From Gymnopilus junonius (taxonomy: Eukaryota; Basidiomycota; Agaricomycetes; Agaricales; Galerinaceae), in assembly GCA_015501075.1 (NCBI GenBank), contig JADNYJ010000082.1, forward strand, positions 110,319 to 174,318: DNA of 64,000 nucleotides, read 5' to 3'. The notes beneath the pieces were generated by a model that was given only the letters and a program-made list of their open reading frames with translations, was not told the DNA's origin and made no database searches. Positions 1 through 12,173 of the stretch are shown in pieces; position 1 is the stretch's first letter; every line of letters begins with the position of its first letter. Both the position numbers and the translations under genes were made by a program.

Positions 1-684
1 GGGCGACATTTTATTCTTCAAAAATCAATATGGTGAAGCGCTCGTCACCCCTAATTTTGAATCTTAGACGTCGATTCCGGGTTAATCCAAATGAACGTTT
101 GGTTCTAACCTTGCCAGTAAAAGACTCGAGCCATTTCACTCGAAAAAGGGACTCTGAATGTCAAGATCCTTATAATTTCCCCAGATGTCGATGAAATGGC
201 AACAGAAACCAGGGCTCAAGTACTCGAATACGATAAAGTCGCTCATCCCGGCCTGGCGGTATGCTATCATCGTTGTTCTTGTCGTCGTGGATATTGGCAT
301 TGCAACCTTAATTGATCCACCATCCGGCCTTCTGTGGTCCCTTCCACGATCGGGCAGAATGTGTCAATGCGTCAAATACAAGGACCCCTGAAAGTACTCT
401 GAAATGCCGTATCCGAAAATGACCAAAATTGCCCAGTTTTTATCCGGACAGTTTTTCCAAATTTCTATCCGGATGGCGGCTCGGGCCTTGGCCTTGGTCA
501 ATTTCTATCCGGACCCAACCTACGGCCTATCAAAAATTGCTAGTCTTTAAAAAATTTCGGTCAAAAATCGCAAAAATCGCCCTAGGGCCGCTTCTAAGTA
601 CATTAGCTATTCGTACTAGCATTAGTAGGATAGTAGAATACTGCTATGGAATGTTAAAATTGATATATGTACCTCAGAAGCATC

Positions 685-891
685 CTACTCATCATCACCC
701 TCTGCAGGCGCCTTTTGTTTGAAGGCCCCTCTGACTTCATCAGGTATGGCAAGTAGACCACCGACATAGTAGCTCAACCCAATCGGAACGTCGGCCGCTT
801 TTTCTGGATAGGAACGACCCTTGCCAATCCATGCGTCTTTGTCGAATTCCGGAGGCCCAGAGTCACTAAGATAAATGACTTCTTCCTCCAT
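685..891 (-). CDS. Small ORF inside the hAT element, unrecognised
   Basis: This is a 68-codon open frame on the minus strand, rich in charged residues and proline, ending in an acidic tail. I do not recognise it. It keeps CpG and reads like coding sequence, unlike the surrounding element. It may be a captured piece of a host exon rather than a working gene. No splice partners are evident within the element. Confidence 0.25.
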   Translation of the reverse strand: MEEEVIYLSDSGPPEFDKDAWIGKGRSYPEKAADVPIGLSYYVGGLLAIPDEVRGAFKQKAPAEGDDE

Positions 892-1024
892 GACTTATGG
901 GCTGTGCGATAGAGATTCGAGAAGGGAGTCAATCAATGCCGCATCGGACCGTCTCATAAAACTTAAAGAGTAGAAAATTTAATGGATTTGACATAATTCT
1001 GTCATTTACGAAAATAATCATGAC

Positions 1025-1095
1025 AGTGCTGTGGTCTACTGGTTAGAATGTTGGGTACATCTACAGGTCTCTGAGTTCAATCCCTCAGTGACCCA
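1025..1095 (+). other. tRNA-like segment with A-box and B-box inside the hAT element
   Basis: The stretch tggtctactggttag fits a tRNA D-arm/A-box, and gagttcaatcc fits a B-box. A five-base-pair T-arm (ctgag/ctcag) can be drawn, although its loop is one base too long. The 5' end does not pair with the 3' part as an acceptor stem. This is therefore a degenerate or tRNA-derived sequence, such as a SINE head or captured Pol III promoter, and not a working tRNA gene. Confidence 0.5.
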
Positions 1096-1276
1096 AATTT
1101 TCATCCGGATCCGCCTCGGGGCTCCCCCGCCCAGGGTGATATCTATCCGGAATCCCGCCTCTGGGTTTTTGGCAAAAATTCAAAATTCCTATCCGGATAG
1201 CCCTATGGCATTCAAAATTTTTCTTCCAAAATCTGGTAACGGCATCTCAGAGTACTTTCAGGGGTCCTCAAATACA

Positions 1277-2441
1277 CCGGTAATATCGTACTGACTATTA
1301 AAATTAAAAAAAATAGCCGGAAGTCGTTGTAATGAGGGGAGAAAGTGATATAATATAATAGCATTTTATAGCAGTCAGCGAGGTTCCTACATTGATGTAC
1401 TAAAAATTTGGGGTCACAATTCAATCAGATGTTGTGCACTGTGCAGTTCGATTTGAATCGTGGATTCTCAGGCCAGTATGCCGAATGTGGGAACGTGTCC
1501 GCCACATGGGCAACCAACCCCAAAATTTCGGACTATTATACTACCATTCTCGTCATCTTCCCCTTGATCCAACCTCGTCTTCTATCTCGAAATCTGTGCG
1601 GCACTTACATTTGAGTGAACTGGTCACGATTTTGGGCTGCCGTTATTCAAAGCCAGTAAGTCCCTGCCTTTCTATTGTCGTTGTCCTTCTTAATACAGAT
1701 TTCTGACATTAGGACCCCTTTCGTATAAGATATGTCTTGAAGGCAATCAGAAAGTGCCCATGTGCGGATAGGGTGTTCATACCACCCGATCCGCAGGGCC
1801 ATCTTCGATCTTGAGATAAGACCGGCTGTTTGAAGGGCTCGTCTCTCACCTTAGGGACAAAGTATTGGTCTGACCCCGACATTTCTCCATTTCTGTTGCC
1901 AGGAATGTACGTGTCTCGAGCCTTGACAGGTATTGAATGGTCGAGGCGTTTTCATGCTCCATCTCTGGTTCTAGTTGGGGTTTACCCGTGTCAATGCGAT
2001 ACCATGAACATCACATTTGTCACTGACGACGTTGCTTCCGAATGAGTGCCAGATCCACCTAGATCGCCCATCGTCTAGACTGTAATCCGTGCAACCTTTT
2101 GCCTTATTTATATTCAAGGCAAGTCCTCTGATACGGACCAACAGATCTAGTCAGATCTAACCTTCCAACAGGATGGCAACATGGGCACAATGCGTCACTT
2201 CTTTCCCAACGATCCGCAAAATGCCACTGTTTTCCTACGATGAACTTAAAAGAGTGCGCGGGATGTTTCCTTCGAATCCTAAAATACGGTTATATCCCAC
2301 GTGGAAGCTGGAGAACTCCTGGCTCTCACAAGCTATCTTCGCCGAGTTAAGTTATCGAAGAATCCGTACACACGCTTCATTGTACAAGAACGCGGTCGTA
2401 GGCTCCTACATCAACTTTCTCCGTCTTCTCACACCACCCCA
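1277..2441. other. Unassigned stretch upstream of the thioesterase gene
   Basis: Several short open frames occur (for example 1408-1614 and 1830-2045 on the plus strand) but none shows a domain I recognise. The base composition and CpG content look host-like rather than transposon-like. The stretch may hold the promoter of the thioesterase gene and possibly the 3' part of an unrecognised gene that the 888-bp hAT element interrupts. Confidence 0.3.
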
Positions 2442-3343
2442 ATGTCCTCCACTAGACTGTCTGCTGCTGCCGCGACTTCATCGTTCTCGACGAGCATTGT
2501 GCCCCATGAATCTCTGCCTACTTCCTCCAGACCTCGGGCCCAATCAGGCAAAGCTTGGGTTGATCCGGCAACGCTTCCTCACCATGATCACGAGTCGTAT
2601 ATAGCTGGCAACACTCCAGACTACGTCAAGCAGCTCAACTACAATACGTTCATGAATTACGGTGTTGGAGAAGAGGACTGCTTTGGTTATAAAGTTGGCA
2701 AGGCAGTCAGGTTTACGGAGGTTAGTGTGAATAGGAAGCTGGAGAGGCAAGGAAGGCTGGAGGCCACCACGGTTGCGGAGATCGAGGTGACAAAACGTGA
2801 GTACATCTTCCTGGAATAGCTCGATATGACTTCTAATTCGGTGGAATTTGTCACAGAAATGCTTAACGGAGCCGGCATGTTACATGGCGGTTGTGTCGCC
2901 TACCTGATCGACAAGTACGCATCGTACTAGTGCTATGTTTTTAGAGCACGCCTGACTGTCGATCGCTTCTAGCTGTTGCAGCACACCATTGGTCGTCCTA
3001 GGCTTGGTCCAAAATGTCAACGGCGTTGGGGTTACACAATCTATGAACGTGCTCTTCCATGCCCCGGCCCCTCGGTAAGCCCCATTCCTCATCAAAGTTT
3101 TGACTACGTGCTGATAGATAATACTTCAAAACCAGGGGAACTTGTCTTCAGATTGTCAGCACATCAATCGCCCTCGGTGGACGTGTCATGTCATCACGTT
3201 GCGAGGTCAATCACAGCTTTTCTATTTCAAGTACTTCGCACCGCCTAATTATCCCTTGCGTTTAGATACTTGATAAGGACACGGGGCGTATGGTTGCTTC
3301 CGCGTTTCTCAGCAAAATGCAGCCTGCAGCATCTAAGCTTTGA
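2442..3343 (+). CDS. Hotdog-fold thioesterase (PaaI/ACOT13-like)
   Basis: A five-exon gene. Exons read 2442-2796, 2857-2914, 2973-3074, 3136-3205 and 3266-3343, all joined by GT-AG introns of about 60 bases that keep the frame. The N-terminus is Ser/Ala/Thr-rich and could be a mitochondrial leader. The hotdog motif GMLHGGCVAYLID spans the second exon, followed by NGVGVTQSMNVLFHAPAP, STSIALGGRVMSSRCE, and a C-terminus reading TGRMVASAFLSKMQP. The family hydrolyses acyl-CoA thioesters; the exact substrate cannot be told. The start at 2442 is the first ATG next to the Ser-rich leader; the frame stays open upstream to 2301, so an earlier start is possible. It appears intact and is the only ordinary metabolic gene I can name in the window. 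Confidence 0.82.
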
Positions 3344-4424
3344 CCCATCTCCCTCGAAAAGTTCAAATAGGCATAATCTCAATCACACTGTATATTAACG
3401 CACTAGACTATCATTACCGAGCATCCCCGTCATTGCCATAGAATTTCGACGGCGTCAAAAGAAAAAGTATCAAAACATCCTGGAAGCTTGATACCTTTGG
3501 ACCGCGGACGTTCGTTCGAGCCCAGATGGGTGAGAAGTGTTGTGACCCAAGCAATTGTCGACTTGTCTCTGGCTTCTCATCTTCAATCACAGGCCTAAGT
3601 CCACTTATTAGTGGAATGGTCATCAATCGTTACCCTTCTCCTTCGCCTCTAGGATTCGAGAAGGAGCCTGCCACTGGTGCTCATTACCACGGATTGACTT
3701 TTACCTCGTCCACCTCCCTACCTTGTGTCACATCTGACGGGTTTCCATGTGGATCATGCGTCGACGCGCTCTCTACGTGTAGTTAAGTTTACATTTGCAT
3801 GCCAATCTTATCTGCAACATTGATTAACTCCGGTCGTTTAAACGCCTTTGCCTTCTCATAATACTCAAGAAATACTCAACAGAGCCCATTCGTAGACTTC
3901 AGTATCGGCCGGCATACACTCTAACTATCCATAACTTTAGGAAGAATTCTACCTGATTTCACCTTTAGCCTATTGCAAAATCTAAGAATACAAGAACGCG
4001 AACCCTTTGGGTCTAAGGGAAATCACACTCAAGGTGATTGAGGCAGATAAACCAGATCAGGTGATCCCAAAGGGAGTCCAGCTTGGCAACTCAAATTCCA
4101 AAGGAACAGGCCAAAAATAAGAGAAAGATAGGGAGCATAGATGTCAACCATATTGGGATTATTTAGGTGAATAGCATAGTATTTTAGCTCCTACAGAGCT
4201 CTTATATATGTATCTATAATGTATCTACAATATTCCAGCATTAACTTCAGGAAAGGATTACTAAGAAGACTTGTTTTAGCAGGCCACTGCTAATGCATGG
4301 CAGGGATGATGCTTTTTCATTCTCCTCTGCCCACATAGACAAGCAGTGTACTGAGCCATATAATATTTAAATTTAATTTACCATTCTCTTTGATTTATCT
4401 CTTTCATTATGTTTCTTCAATGCT
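3344..4424. other. Intergenic stretch, no gene recognised
   Basis: Short open frames at 3414-3626 (minus) and 3526-3786 (plus) overlap on opposite strands and show no known domain. After about 4000 the sequence becomes AT-rich and CpG-poor, marking the transition from host-like DNA into the repeat block. Confidence 0.4.
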
Positions 4425-4716
4425 TAGGGAAAAGCATGGGTAACCCATGGGTATCTTGGCACTAACCCATACCTGTACCCGTCCTGACCCATACCCATAA
4501 ACCCGCGGGTTTACCCTTCAAAACAAGACCAAGAACAGCCAAAACAGTTAAGAACTGAGGAAGATATGGCTGATTTAGCAAAAATTGCATATTTCAGCTA
4601 TATCTCACTCAATTCTTATCCGTTTCAGATGTTCTTGGGCTTGTTTTAAAGGTCACGGGTATGGGAATCGTGACCTGTACCCGTACCCGCCAGTGCTGTA
4701 CCCATGCTTTTCCCTA
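4425..4716. mobile_element. Small non-autonomous hAT-type element, 292 bp
   Basis: The ends are inverted repeats tagggaaaagcatgggta and its reverse complement. The 8-bp word tcaatgct flanks both sides exactly (4417-4424 and 4717-4724). Inside, words of the type acccgtacc and gggtatggg are repeated in both directions. There is no coding capacity; the ORF that overlaps it is a by-product of these repeats. Confidence 0.88.
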
Positions 4717-5318
4717 TCAATGCTTAGTTACAATGCTTTTACACAAGTAAAACATCATTCTTGTAGAGGATGTTCTTGTGATCCCACAGCATCTCAACAT
4801 ATCTGCAATCAGGATGATGGCATGCTCATTCAGCTTGGTCTGCCTCTGCAGTCAAGCTGATGGCATGCTTGTCTGGCTTTATCCAGCATATTCTTCTGCC
4901 ATGTTGTCTTTTTCTTCAACAAACCATTGGTTCTTGTTGTGGCAGTATTCTCTGTTTGTTGTTAAATTTTACTGCTTTGAAACTTATTTTGCATGCATAA
5001 ATATTAATGGGCTTGTATGGTGGAAATATGTTTTCGCAAGATGGCTGTGAATGGAGCCCTAGTGCAAGGTGGTTATATTTAGATTCAGATTATTTTTAAA
5101 TGCTGTATCTTATCCACTGATATAAGTGGCATCCCTCTGCTGCTTATATAATATAATAAGTTGCAGGGCCACCAGACCCTTCAAGCTCTGGCACCTATTT
5201 ATTTGATAGTTTTAGTACAGCTGTACCATTGTACCCCAAATCTCTTATCCTATGTATATACATGAACAACTATATCAATATCTGCATCAAAGGACCTGAA
5301 CAATACTGTCATGAAAAC

Positions 5319-5600
5319 TAGTGTTTAAAAGTCCAGTCTGGTCCAGTTTTTGGGTGCCTGAGGACCCTTAGTGATCATCACAGGTCACCCCTGGTCATTC
5401 AAGGCCTACCTGGACCATACCTAAGAAAAACCCTACCAGCTGCAAGGGTATGGGTTTTTAATGGGTATGGGTCTGGGTTAGCATGGGTCCCATGGGTGCG
5501 AGAACCTGCAGGGGTCAGCAAGATGGGTAGTGGCAAATGAGAGGCTGTAACAGCCTCTCGAGTACTGGCGACAGGCAAAACTGCCTCACAAACCAAATGT
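5319..5600. repeat. Degenerate hAT-like repeat fragment
   Basis: The sequence tagtgtttaaaagtccagtc at 5319 resembles the end of the 570-bp hAT element at 7920 (tagtgtttgaaggtctggtt). No matching opposite end or target duplication is visible nearby. Further in, repeats of gggtatggg with catgggtcccatggg resemble the interior of the 292-bp element at 4425. I read this as a truncated or composite remnant. Confidence 0.35.
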
Positions 5601-5992
5601 CATACCTTACTGTTACCTTAAAAACTTATTTATAATATTACAAAGTTAGCCAGGTCCTGATGTTCAGTCAAACCTATTCAATCAAAAAATAAAAATTGTC
5701 CAGATAGTGTTTGTCTCCCTTGACAGATGCATGGTGGTCATATTGAATGTTAATCATTGAACTTTCAATGTGATAGAAATATGTTTGTAGGTTTAATGAT
5801 GCCTGAAGTATGACTGCACTTAATTACTTGAATAGGCCTCATATATGCCATGCAGCACAATGGCCTGCACCACCAAGTCAGATGCATTGCCTCTTCCCTC
5901 TTGATGCAATATTCCATGTAATCTATCCTCAATTTCCCTAAATCTCAATTATTTTGTTCTTGGACACATATCTTTGATTGTGAGTACCCAAA

Positions 5993-8884
5993 ATGGCTCA
6001 GAAACCACACTGGCAGGATCCTGAAGAACTCAATATGATCAATAACATCATCAAGAAAGTTATCCCAGCATGGACAGATGGTCTGCATGCAGTACAGCTA
6101 GAACTTATATCTGCTATTCTTGATGGGCAAGACATACTGTGCTGTATGGCAGCAGGTGATGGAAAATCTGCTGCTTTCTCTGTCCCAATCCTTGTGCTCT
6201 CTGAATACAACAGTCAACCTGGATTGTACTTGCATGGGCTTCTGATATGAGCTAGACCTACCAGAGTCTTGATCACACCAACAAAAGGGCTGTCTGAGAA
6301 TATAGTGTGCCTTCCTTACTACTTTCTAAACCTCTCAACTCAACTCATGTTCTTCTAGGTGGATGAGCTTTCAAAACTGAATGTGATGGTGTTTTCATAC
6401 TGCAAGGAGAATGTGACTGAAGCATGGAAGGCTGGGATTCATCTGGTAGCTCAGATCAAGGACTGCTTGAAATGGCAGGTGGTATGTGTTGACCCTGAGT
6501 ATCTTCAGGATAAGGAGTAGAGAGAAATCATGGGTGATCCTGTATTCTGGACCAATGTCTTGTTCACCTACATAGATAAGGTTTGCCCAATCAATGAATG
6601 GGGACCTTCTTTCCAGCAAGCATTTGGGAACATTGGGACTTTCCTATGAGGATGCTTTCCCATGTCAATCTCTGTCATTGGCCTGCCTGCAACTCTGGAG
6701 CCTGGGATTCAGACTGTTTCTGTGTGTAAAAGTCTTGGCTTTTTTCAGGGTCACTTCAAGCTTATCCAGGGATCTAATGAGCATCCAAATACTCAATTTA
6801 GCATTGAATTTCTTGCAAAGGGAGTCAATGGTGATACATTTCCCTATCTTCTGCCTTATCTAGCAAGCAGGCACAAAACTATCATATACTGTTGAACTGT
6901 TGATCAGGTCTCATGCATCTTTACTTTATTATGGTGCCTTCAGCCAGCCAGAACTAATAAGCTTCATCAAGTTTATGTTTACCACAGCATATGCCCACCA
7001 GAGTACAACAAGGAGACAATACAGCATCTAGACACTGATCCAGACTTGCAGATTGTTATTGCAACTGTGGCCTTCTCCAATGGTCTCAATGCAAAGTCTT
7101 TTCTTCATAGTCTTTTTTTTGGTTTTGGTATAACATTCAATGAGTCTTGGCAAGAGAAAGGCTGTGTTGGAAGGGATAAAGTCACTATTGAAAGAGGTGT
7201 AATTTTTGCTCCTCAGTGCATAATCAAAGAAGCTAAAAAGTACCTTTCATGTGAGGTTTGGTAATTTCTTGAATGAAAAGATACTCATTGACATTTAGCA
7301 CTTGAATCTCCTCCTTCTGCTCAACCCAAATCTCTAAGTCATTCAAAGAAGAAACCAAAAACACCTTCTGTTCTTGACAAATCCAAAACTTTTGTCATAA
7401 TGGAAAAAATATGTTATATTTGCTGCATAAGTGATTGCTATGCCAATCCTTCATTGGATCCATCTCATCCTGGTCTTTCTGGTATGGACTGTATTGCTGC
7501 TGGCCATCACTTTCCCTGCTTGCTTTGCCTTTTGTGCCTAGAGAAAAATCTGCTTCTTTTTACTGCATCACTGTTGCCTGCTACTGCTGAATTACCTGCC
7601 TTACTCTTGCATCCACCAGCCAAGAAAAAAATCAACATCTGAAAAGGACAAGTTAACAAAAAATGAACAGGAAACTGCAGAGGAAAAGCTTCTCAAGTTT
7701 GGCAAATCAGTCTGTCAAAGTAAATGTCATTCTGGAAGCCATGGGTATCATCCACACTCATCCTATTTCCCTTCCCACATTATATCTTTAATTCTTGGAG
7801 CATTGCTCATTATTCATTTTCCTGCCAATCTTGAACAGATTCTGGACAATTCATGGGCACACAATTCTGGTCATAAAGTCACTCTTTTAAATGCAGTCAT
7901 TGAAATTCAAGCCTCCATTTAGTGTTTGAAGGTCTGGTTCTTTAACTGAAAATTAACTGAGACCTAACTGGACTGTAACTGCAAATAACTGGACCATGGT
8001 TAGCAGTTAGTGGGTTTTGTGACTTGACTAACCGGTTTTTGGGCAGTTAAAGGACCATATAGTGACAGGTTAGGACCGGTTAACGCGTAGCCCTAATTAT
8101 TAGCTTCAAAACGACCCCAAGATCATATTTTTAGGGTAAAAACTGACAAAGTTATGGTCAAAACCACCAAATGTTAGTCAAAATGGTAGGTTGTATGTAA
8201 TAAATTCATAACTCAGCCAATTCTTTATCAAAATTCATGATCTTTGGCTTGTTTTAATGCTTAAACGGATGCAAATAATTTATTCTAAGTGTACAATACC
8301 AGTTACAAGTGGTTAATAGCCAGTTTAACTGAATTCAGTCCTAACCAGTTAGTAACCATGATTAACTGGTTTTGGGTGGTTATTTGCAGTTCAGTTAGGT
8401 TATTTTGGAGAAAACCCCTAACCAGTCTTGGTCATGGTTAGAGCCTCCAGGACCCCAATAACTGGACCTAACCAGACTTTCAAACACTACCTCCATTGTT
8501 GCACAATGTCATCAATCAAAACAGCTTACTCTTGCCAAGTGATATAAAAAGTGCCAGAACATGACATTGCTCAATAATGAAGACTCTGATAATTCTTCTT
8601 CTTCAGATGCTGATATGCCCATAGAAGCTTCAACTGAATTTACTCAACAACCATCAACCACATCCTCAAGCTGCAAGTGCCCAGCACTTGAACAAATTAC
8701 CAACATGATGAAGTGTTATCAAGCTCCTTGGGCTGCTCAGCCTAGTGCAGAAGAGGTTCTACAAAGCTATAAACCACAATATCAAACCCATTACTCTATG
8801 CATATTGATCAAGCTTTACCTGAAAGGACTGATGAAATGGAGAACAATAGTCAAAGGATGTCTCTGAGACTGAGAAATCATTGA
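5993..8884 (+). pseudogene. RecQ-like DEAD/DEAH helicase pseudogene
   Basis: The N-terminal exon reads a helicase front end with a P-loop, AAGDGKSAAFSVP, close to the start at 5993. The reading then breaks at a TGA near 6250, a TAG near 6520 and further stops near 6895. Downstream pieces (6662-7260) still give helicase-like text, including an ATVAFSNGLNAKS segment that matches the C-terminal RecA lobe of RecQ-type enzymes. A cysteine/lysine-rich tail follows to 8884. A 570-bp hAT element sits in the tail coding region. Functional RecQ enzymes unwind DNA with ATP; this copy cannot make one. The family is heavily multiplied in basidiomycete repeat regions. It ends 18 bases from the convergent DUF6589 gene. 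Confidence 0.65.
7920..8489. mobile_element. Non-autonomous hAT-type element, 570 bp, in helicase gene
   Basis: The ends read tagtgtttgaaggtctggtt and, reversed, tagtgtttgaaagtctggtt. The target word cctccatt is duplicated exactly at 7912-7919 and 8490-8497. Removing the element joins the helicase tail back into one reading frame across the duplicated site. Inside, aactgg and ggttagg words recur on both strands. No coding sequence. Confidence 0.92.
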
Positions 8885-8901
8885 AGGGCTATCAACTTAC
8901 T

Positions 8902-11900
8902 TTAATCAGAATTGTATGAACTATCATCTTCAACAGCTACTCCATAAATGTCATCTAGTTCATCATCCTCAGCACTTGAGTTTCCCTCTTTCTTGCTATT
9001 TTCTTTCTCATCCCAGCTTGCATGCACCAAGAAGTTGTCAGTCAAGTAGATGTCATGGTTGGAGCCACTGACTAAATGATTGTCACTAGGATCATCCTTG
9101 TTGACTTCATCTTTCATGGCTGGATTACCATCTGACTTTGATGATTGGGAAGAAGAATTGGTGCTGTCAGTTTTGGAGGTGCCTGAGGTCATTCCATCAC
9201 TAGACTGGGATGAGTTCTGCTCAGAGTCATCTTCTGCCTGTACTTGAGCTTGGATACCTGCAACAACATCTGCTTAGGCTGTGGATTTGTGGATAAAATC
9301 ATTGACCTTGCCATCATCCAACTGCTTGTAACCTTCACTAATTGGTTGATTGCTGCATGATTTAAAGTTTGTCCAGAGCAGAATAGATGCAAATTTTCTT
9401 CCTTATACAAAGTAAGGAGTACTCAGAGTTCATCACAAAGATGTGGGGATGAATGAGTTTTGCCATGATTTTTCAGAGAGAATGCTGTTTCAATCTCTTT
9501 CTTGATTTACAAGAAATGATTGACATTTGGTGAGACTGTACTATGGTAAAAGTTGTCATTGAAATCACCACCTGCTCTCTTTATCATATCCTCCAGCCAG
9601 CAATTATAATGCTCTTGAAGTAGGTCAGCTTTGATCCACTTACCAAGCTCTCCAGTAATGTTGACAAGCCAGTTGTTGAGTACAGCATCTTGTAGATCTT
9701 TCAATGCTTCATATTTCAGAAGACAGTAAACTTCTAGAAGATAGTTCACATAGTTCTGATGAGATGATCCAGCAAAAACAAAAATCCAGATCTGCAATAT
9801 TTTTCTGAGAATGCATAATGAATGGACTTGGCTCTTTTACCTTTATAATCTTGAAGACATGGTCAATGTCACCCTCTGGAACTGCATATGTTAGTTCAAT
9901 CCACCACCCAAAATCTGGAGAGAAAGAATACTATTTGCAAGAAAATGATCTCTATCAAAGTCATTAGCCTCCTTATGAATTTTTGGTACTTTTTCACTTG
10001 GAAGGGTCAGAGTCAGAGAATTGGAATTGTCTGTGACACCACCTGCTTCCACACCATAATTAACACCCATTGTATGGGCAGGACCAAAGACAATCTTCAT
10101 AGTAGCTGGTGCATTGTTTGATTCCACCAGAGATAGTGTCTGCTCATGTGTATCCTGGGATGCATACTGCTTGGCCAAATCACTAGCTTGGCCCAGGAGT
10201 GAGTCAAGCAAAGGAAGTTGGCCTTCTTCCACCAGCTTACTGAAAAGTGAGAGAAGGTCTGGCTTGGCATCAAGTGACATCCTTTGAATGTTAAGGGTTA
10301 ACTGGAATCATTTTATTGTAAGAGAATGACACAGAAACTTACCTCCAGCAGTCAAGAACCTGAGCCTCCCAGATCAAAGTCATGCTTCTCACAGTGGTAT
10401 AATAATTGCAACTGCTGAGGTTGGTAGGTCATTTAAAATCAACTGCATTTGAACTCTGAGAAAGTGATGATGGGTCCTTTGAGGTTGAAGGTCTATAATG
10501 GTTTGCAGTAATTAAGTTGATCATAGTTGCCTTCATATGCCAAATTTCAGGGGTTACAATGCAATTCTGGAAGGATTTGAGGTTATCAGGAATAGAGCAT
10601 AGATACTTCTGGAGATGAAGCATGGTCAATAAGAGGTGCCATCTCCATGGACCAGGAAAGAAGTTTGTTGGCTGCCTTGGAGTCAACTCCTATTTGTTTG
10701 TCAAAGTCCTCAATTGCTCTCACCATTCCTTGAATCTTAGTCTCCCATTCAGCATTAGTTCCCAATGGTTGTACAACTGTCTTCTGGCCTTCATGCATAT
10801 GGTGCTTAGCAATAGACTCAGAATGAAATTTGGTTGAGATTTCCTTGGATAAATAGTTAAGTTCTGGAATGTAATCAACAAGAATATGGACCCAATTTAA
10901 CATCTGAACTGCATGAACATGCATCCAATCTATATCCATTCTGAGACTCTCAACAGTCATTGTTATCCATTTCTTCTGAGTGACATATTGTAGATGGCTC
11001 TTCAAATCAAAAGTGCCAGGTTTGCAGTTGTTAAGGCAAATGGCTGTTCCAGCAGTACTGACCTTGAGGATGCTCTGACATGCAATGCCTCCTTCATAGA
11101 CTAGGCAATATTCCTCCACATTGTTAAGGACTAGATTTTCACCTCAGCTAGTGGCATCCTTTACAGCATCTTATAAGATAGCAAGGCTGGACACTGTTAT
11201 AGAATTGAGGGCCTTATGAACAGTTGCAGTATTTACAACATTGGCAAACCAGCTATAGATGCACTTGACATTGACATGAGATTTTGCCACAAAATGCCAT
11301 ATGCCCAGTGCCATAGCTAGATCTCCATTGGCATAATGATTGCATGCAAATATAAAAGAACTGATGGTGCCAACTTGAACCTAGGCAACACACAGTCAAT
11401 AAAAACTCATCTGCAAAGAAAGGAATACTTACAATTGGATGTGGGCATCACTTTTTGAGAATCACAACACCATTCTTTTGGTTCCCAGCCATAGCCTCCA
11501 TCAGATGCCAAGTGACAGGTGCATGGTCTTTGTACTTCTCAGATAGTCCAGTGATGCTAAAACCTGCCAAAGCTTCCCAAGTAATAAGATTGGTACTTCC
11601 TGCAGGATGTCAGCCATTAGTTGAAGCATGAATATGACTATTACCCTCTTTCAGAGTCAATTTATGAATTTCTTGATGGACCTGATCAGTGACAAGGTTT
11701 GTTGCCCAGGTTAACAAAGAGGGGCAGGCTTGTGAAATATCAGCAGGAGATACAAAGGGTGAGAATGATGCATGACATTCATGGTAATGCTCTGACCTTG
11801 AGGATGGTGCACTGTGCTTGTGTGAATAAATGAGGTCGATGATATCTGACATCTTGACCTTGGTCTTCCCTTGTAGAAACTGTGCTATAGCAAGACCATG

Positions 11901-12173
11901 ATGAACACCATGCAGATCCTTTTCAGTTTAAGTGGGATTATAGAAAAGAACCTGTAAGAAGTCACCAATAGAAAAGCTCCAGTCTACTAAAAGCTCCTCC
12001 ATTTGTTTGAACTTCTCCTCTAGCTTCTGCACTTCACTTTGTTGTGCTTGAATCAGCTGTGGTTGAGTGCTAGATTCACCTAAGTTGGAAACAAGTTCAA
12101 AGGGAGAGCCAAGAAGTAACAGTGAGCTAGTGGATGTTGTGGTTGCAGGGCTATATGGAGAACACAGGCTCAA
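8902..12173 (-). pseudogene. DUF6589-type protein, decayed
   Basis: The order of segments matches what I know of the large, uncharacterised DUF6589 proteins of basidiomycetes: WSF-GDFL near the N-terminus (about 11950), TWHLM (about 11500), the YLS/H-rich middle (10586-11119), WHMKAT and NHYRPSTSKDPSSLS (about 10500), ESNNAPATM (about 10110), FGWWIEL (9890-9915), FAGSSHQNYVNYLLE (about 9750) and LNNWLVNITGELGKW (about 9650). An intron from about 9855 back to 9790 separates two of them. Stops lie between segments, and one base is missing in the LQ-FGWW join near 9915, so this copy is dead. The acidic, serine-rich end stops at 8902. The function of the family is unknown. Confidence 0.7.

Larger units (their letters stand above)
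381..1268. mobile_element. Non-autonomous hAT-type element, 888 bp
   Basis: The two ends are inverted repeats of about 24 bp: the left end begins aggacccctgaaagtactct and the right end is its near-perfect reverse complement. The element is flanked on both sides by the identical 8-bp word caaataca (373-380 and 1269-1276). An 8-bp duplication is the hAT signature. Near both ends the word tatccgga recurs (about 439, 466, 505, 1142 and 1191, with a variant at 1103), as expected for subterminal transposase-binding repeats. No transposase is encoded, so it would need one in trans. The inside holds a tRNA-like segment (1025-1095) and a 68-codon minus-strand ORF (685-891). Confidence 0.9.

Noticed and set aside
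185..391. Plus-strand 68-codon ORF with a hydrophobic segment
   Set aside because: It runs into the left end of the 888-bp hAT element and has no recognisable domain; there is not enough to call a gene.
1025..1095. A functional tRNA gene
   Set aside because: A-box and B-box are present but no acceptor stem can be formed and the T-loop is too long; it is kept only as a tRNA-like segment.
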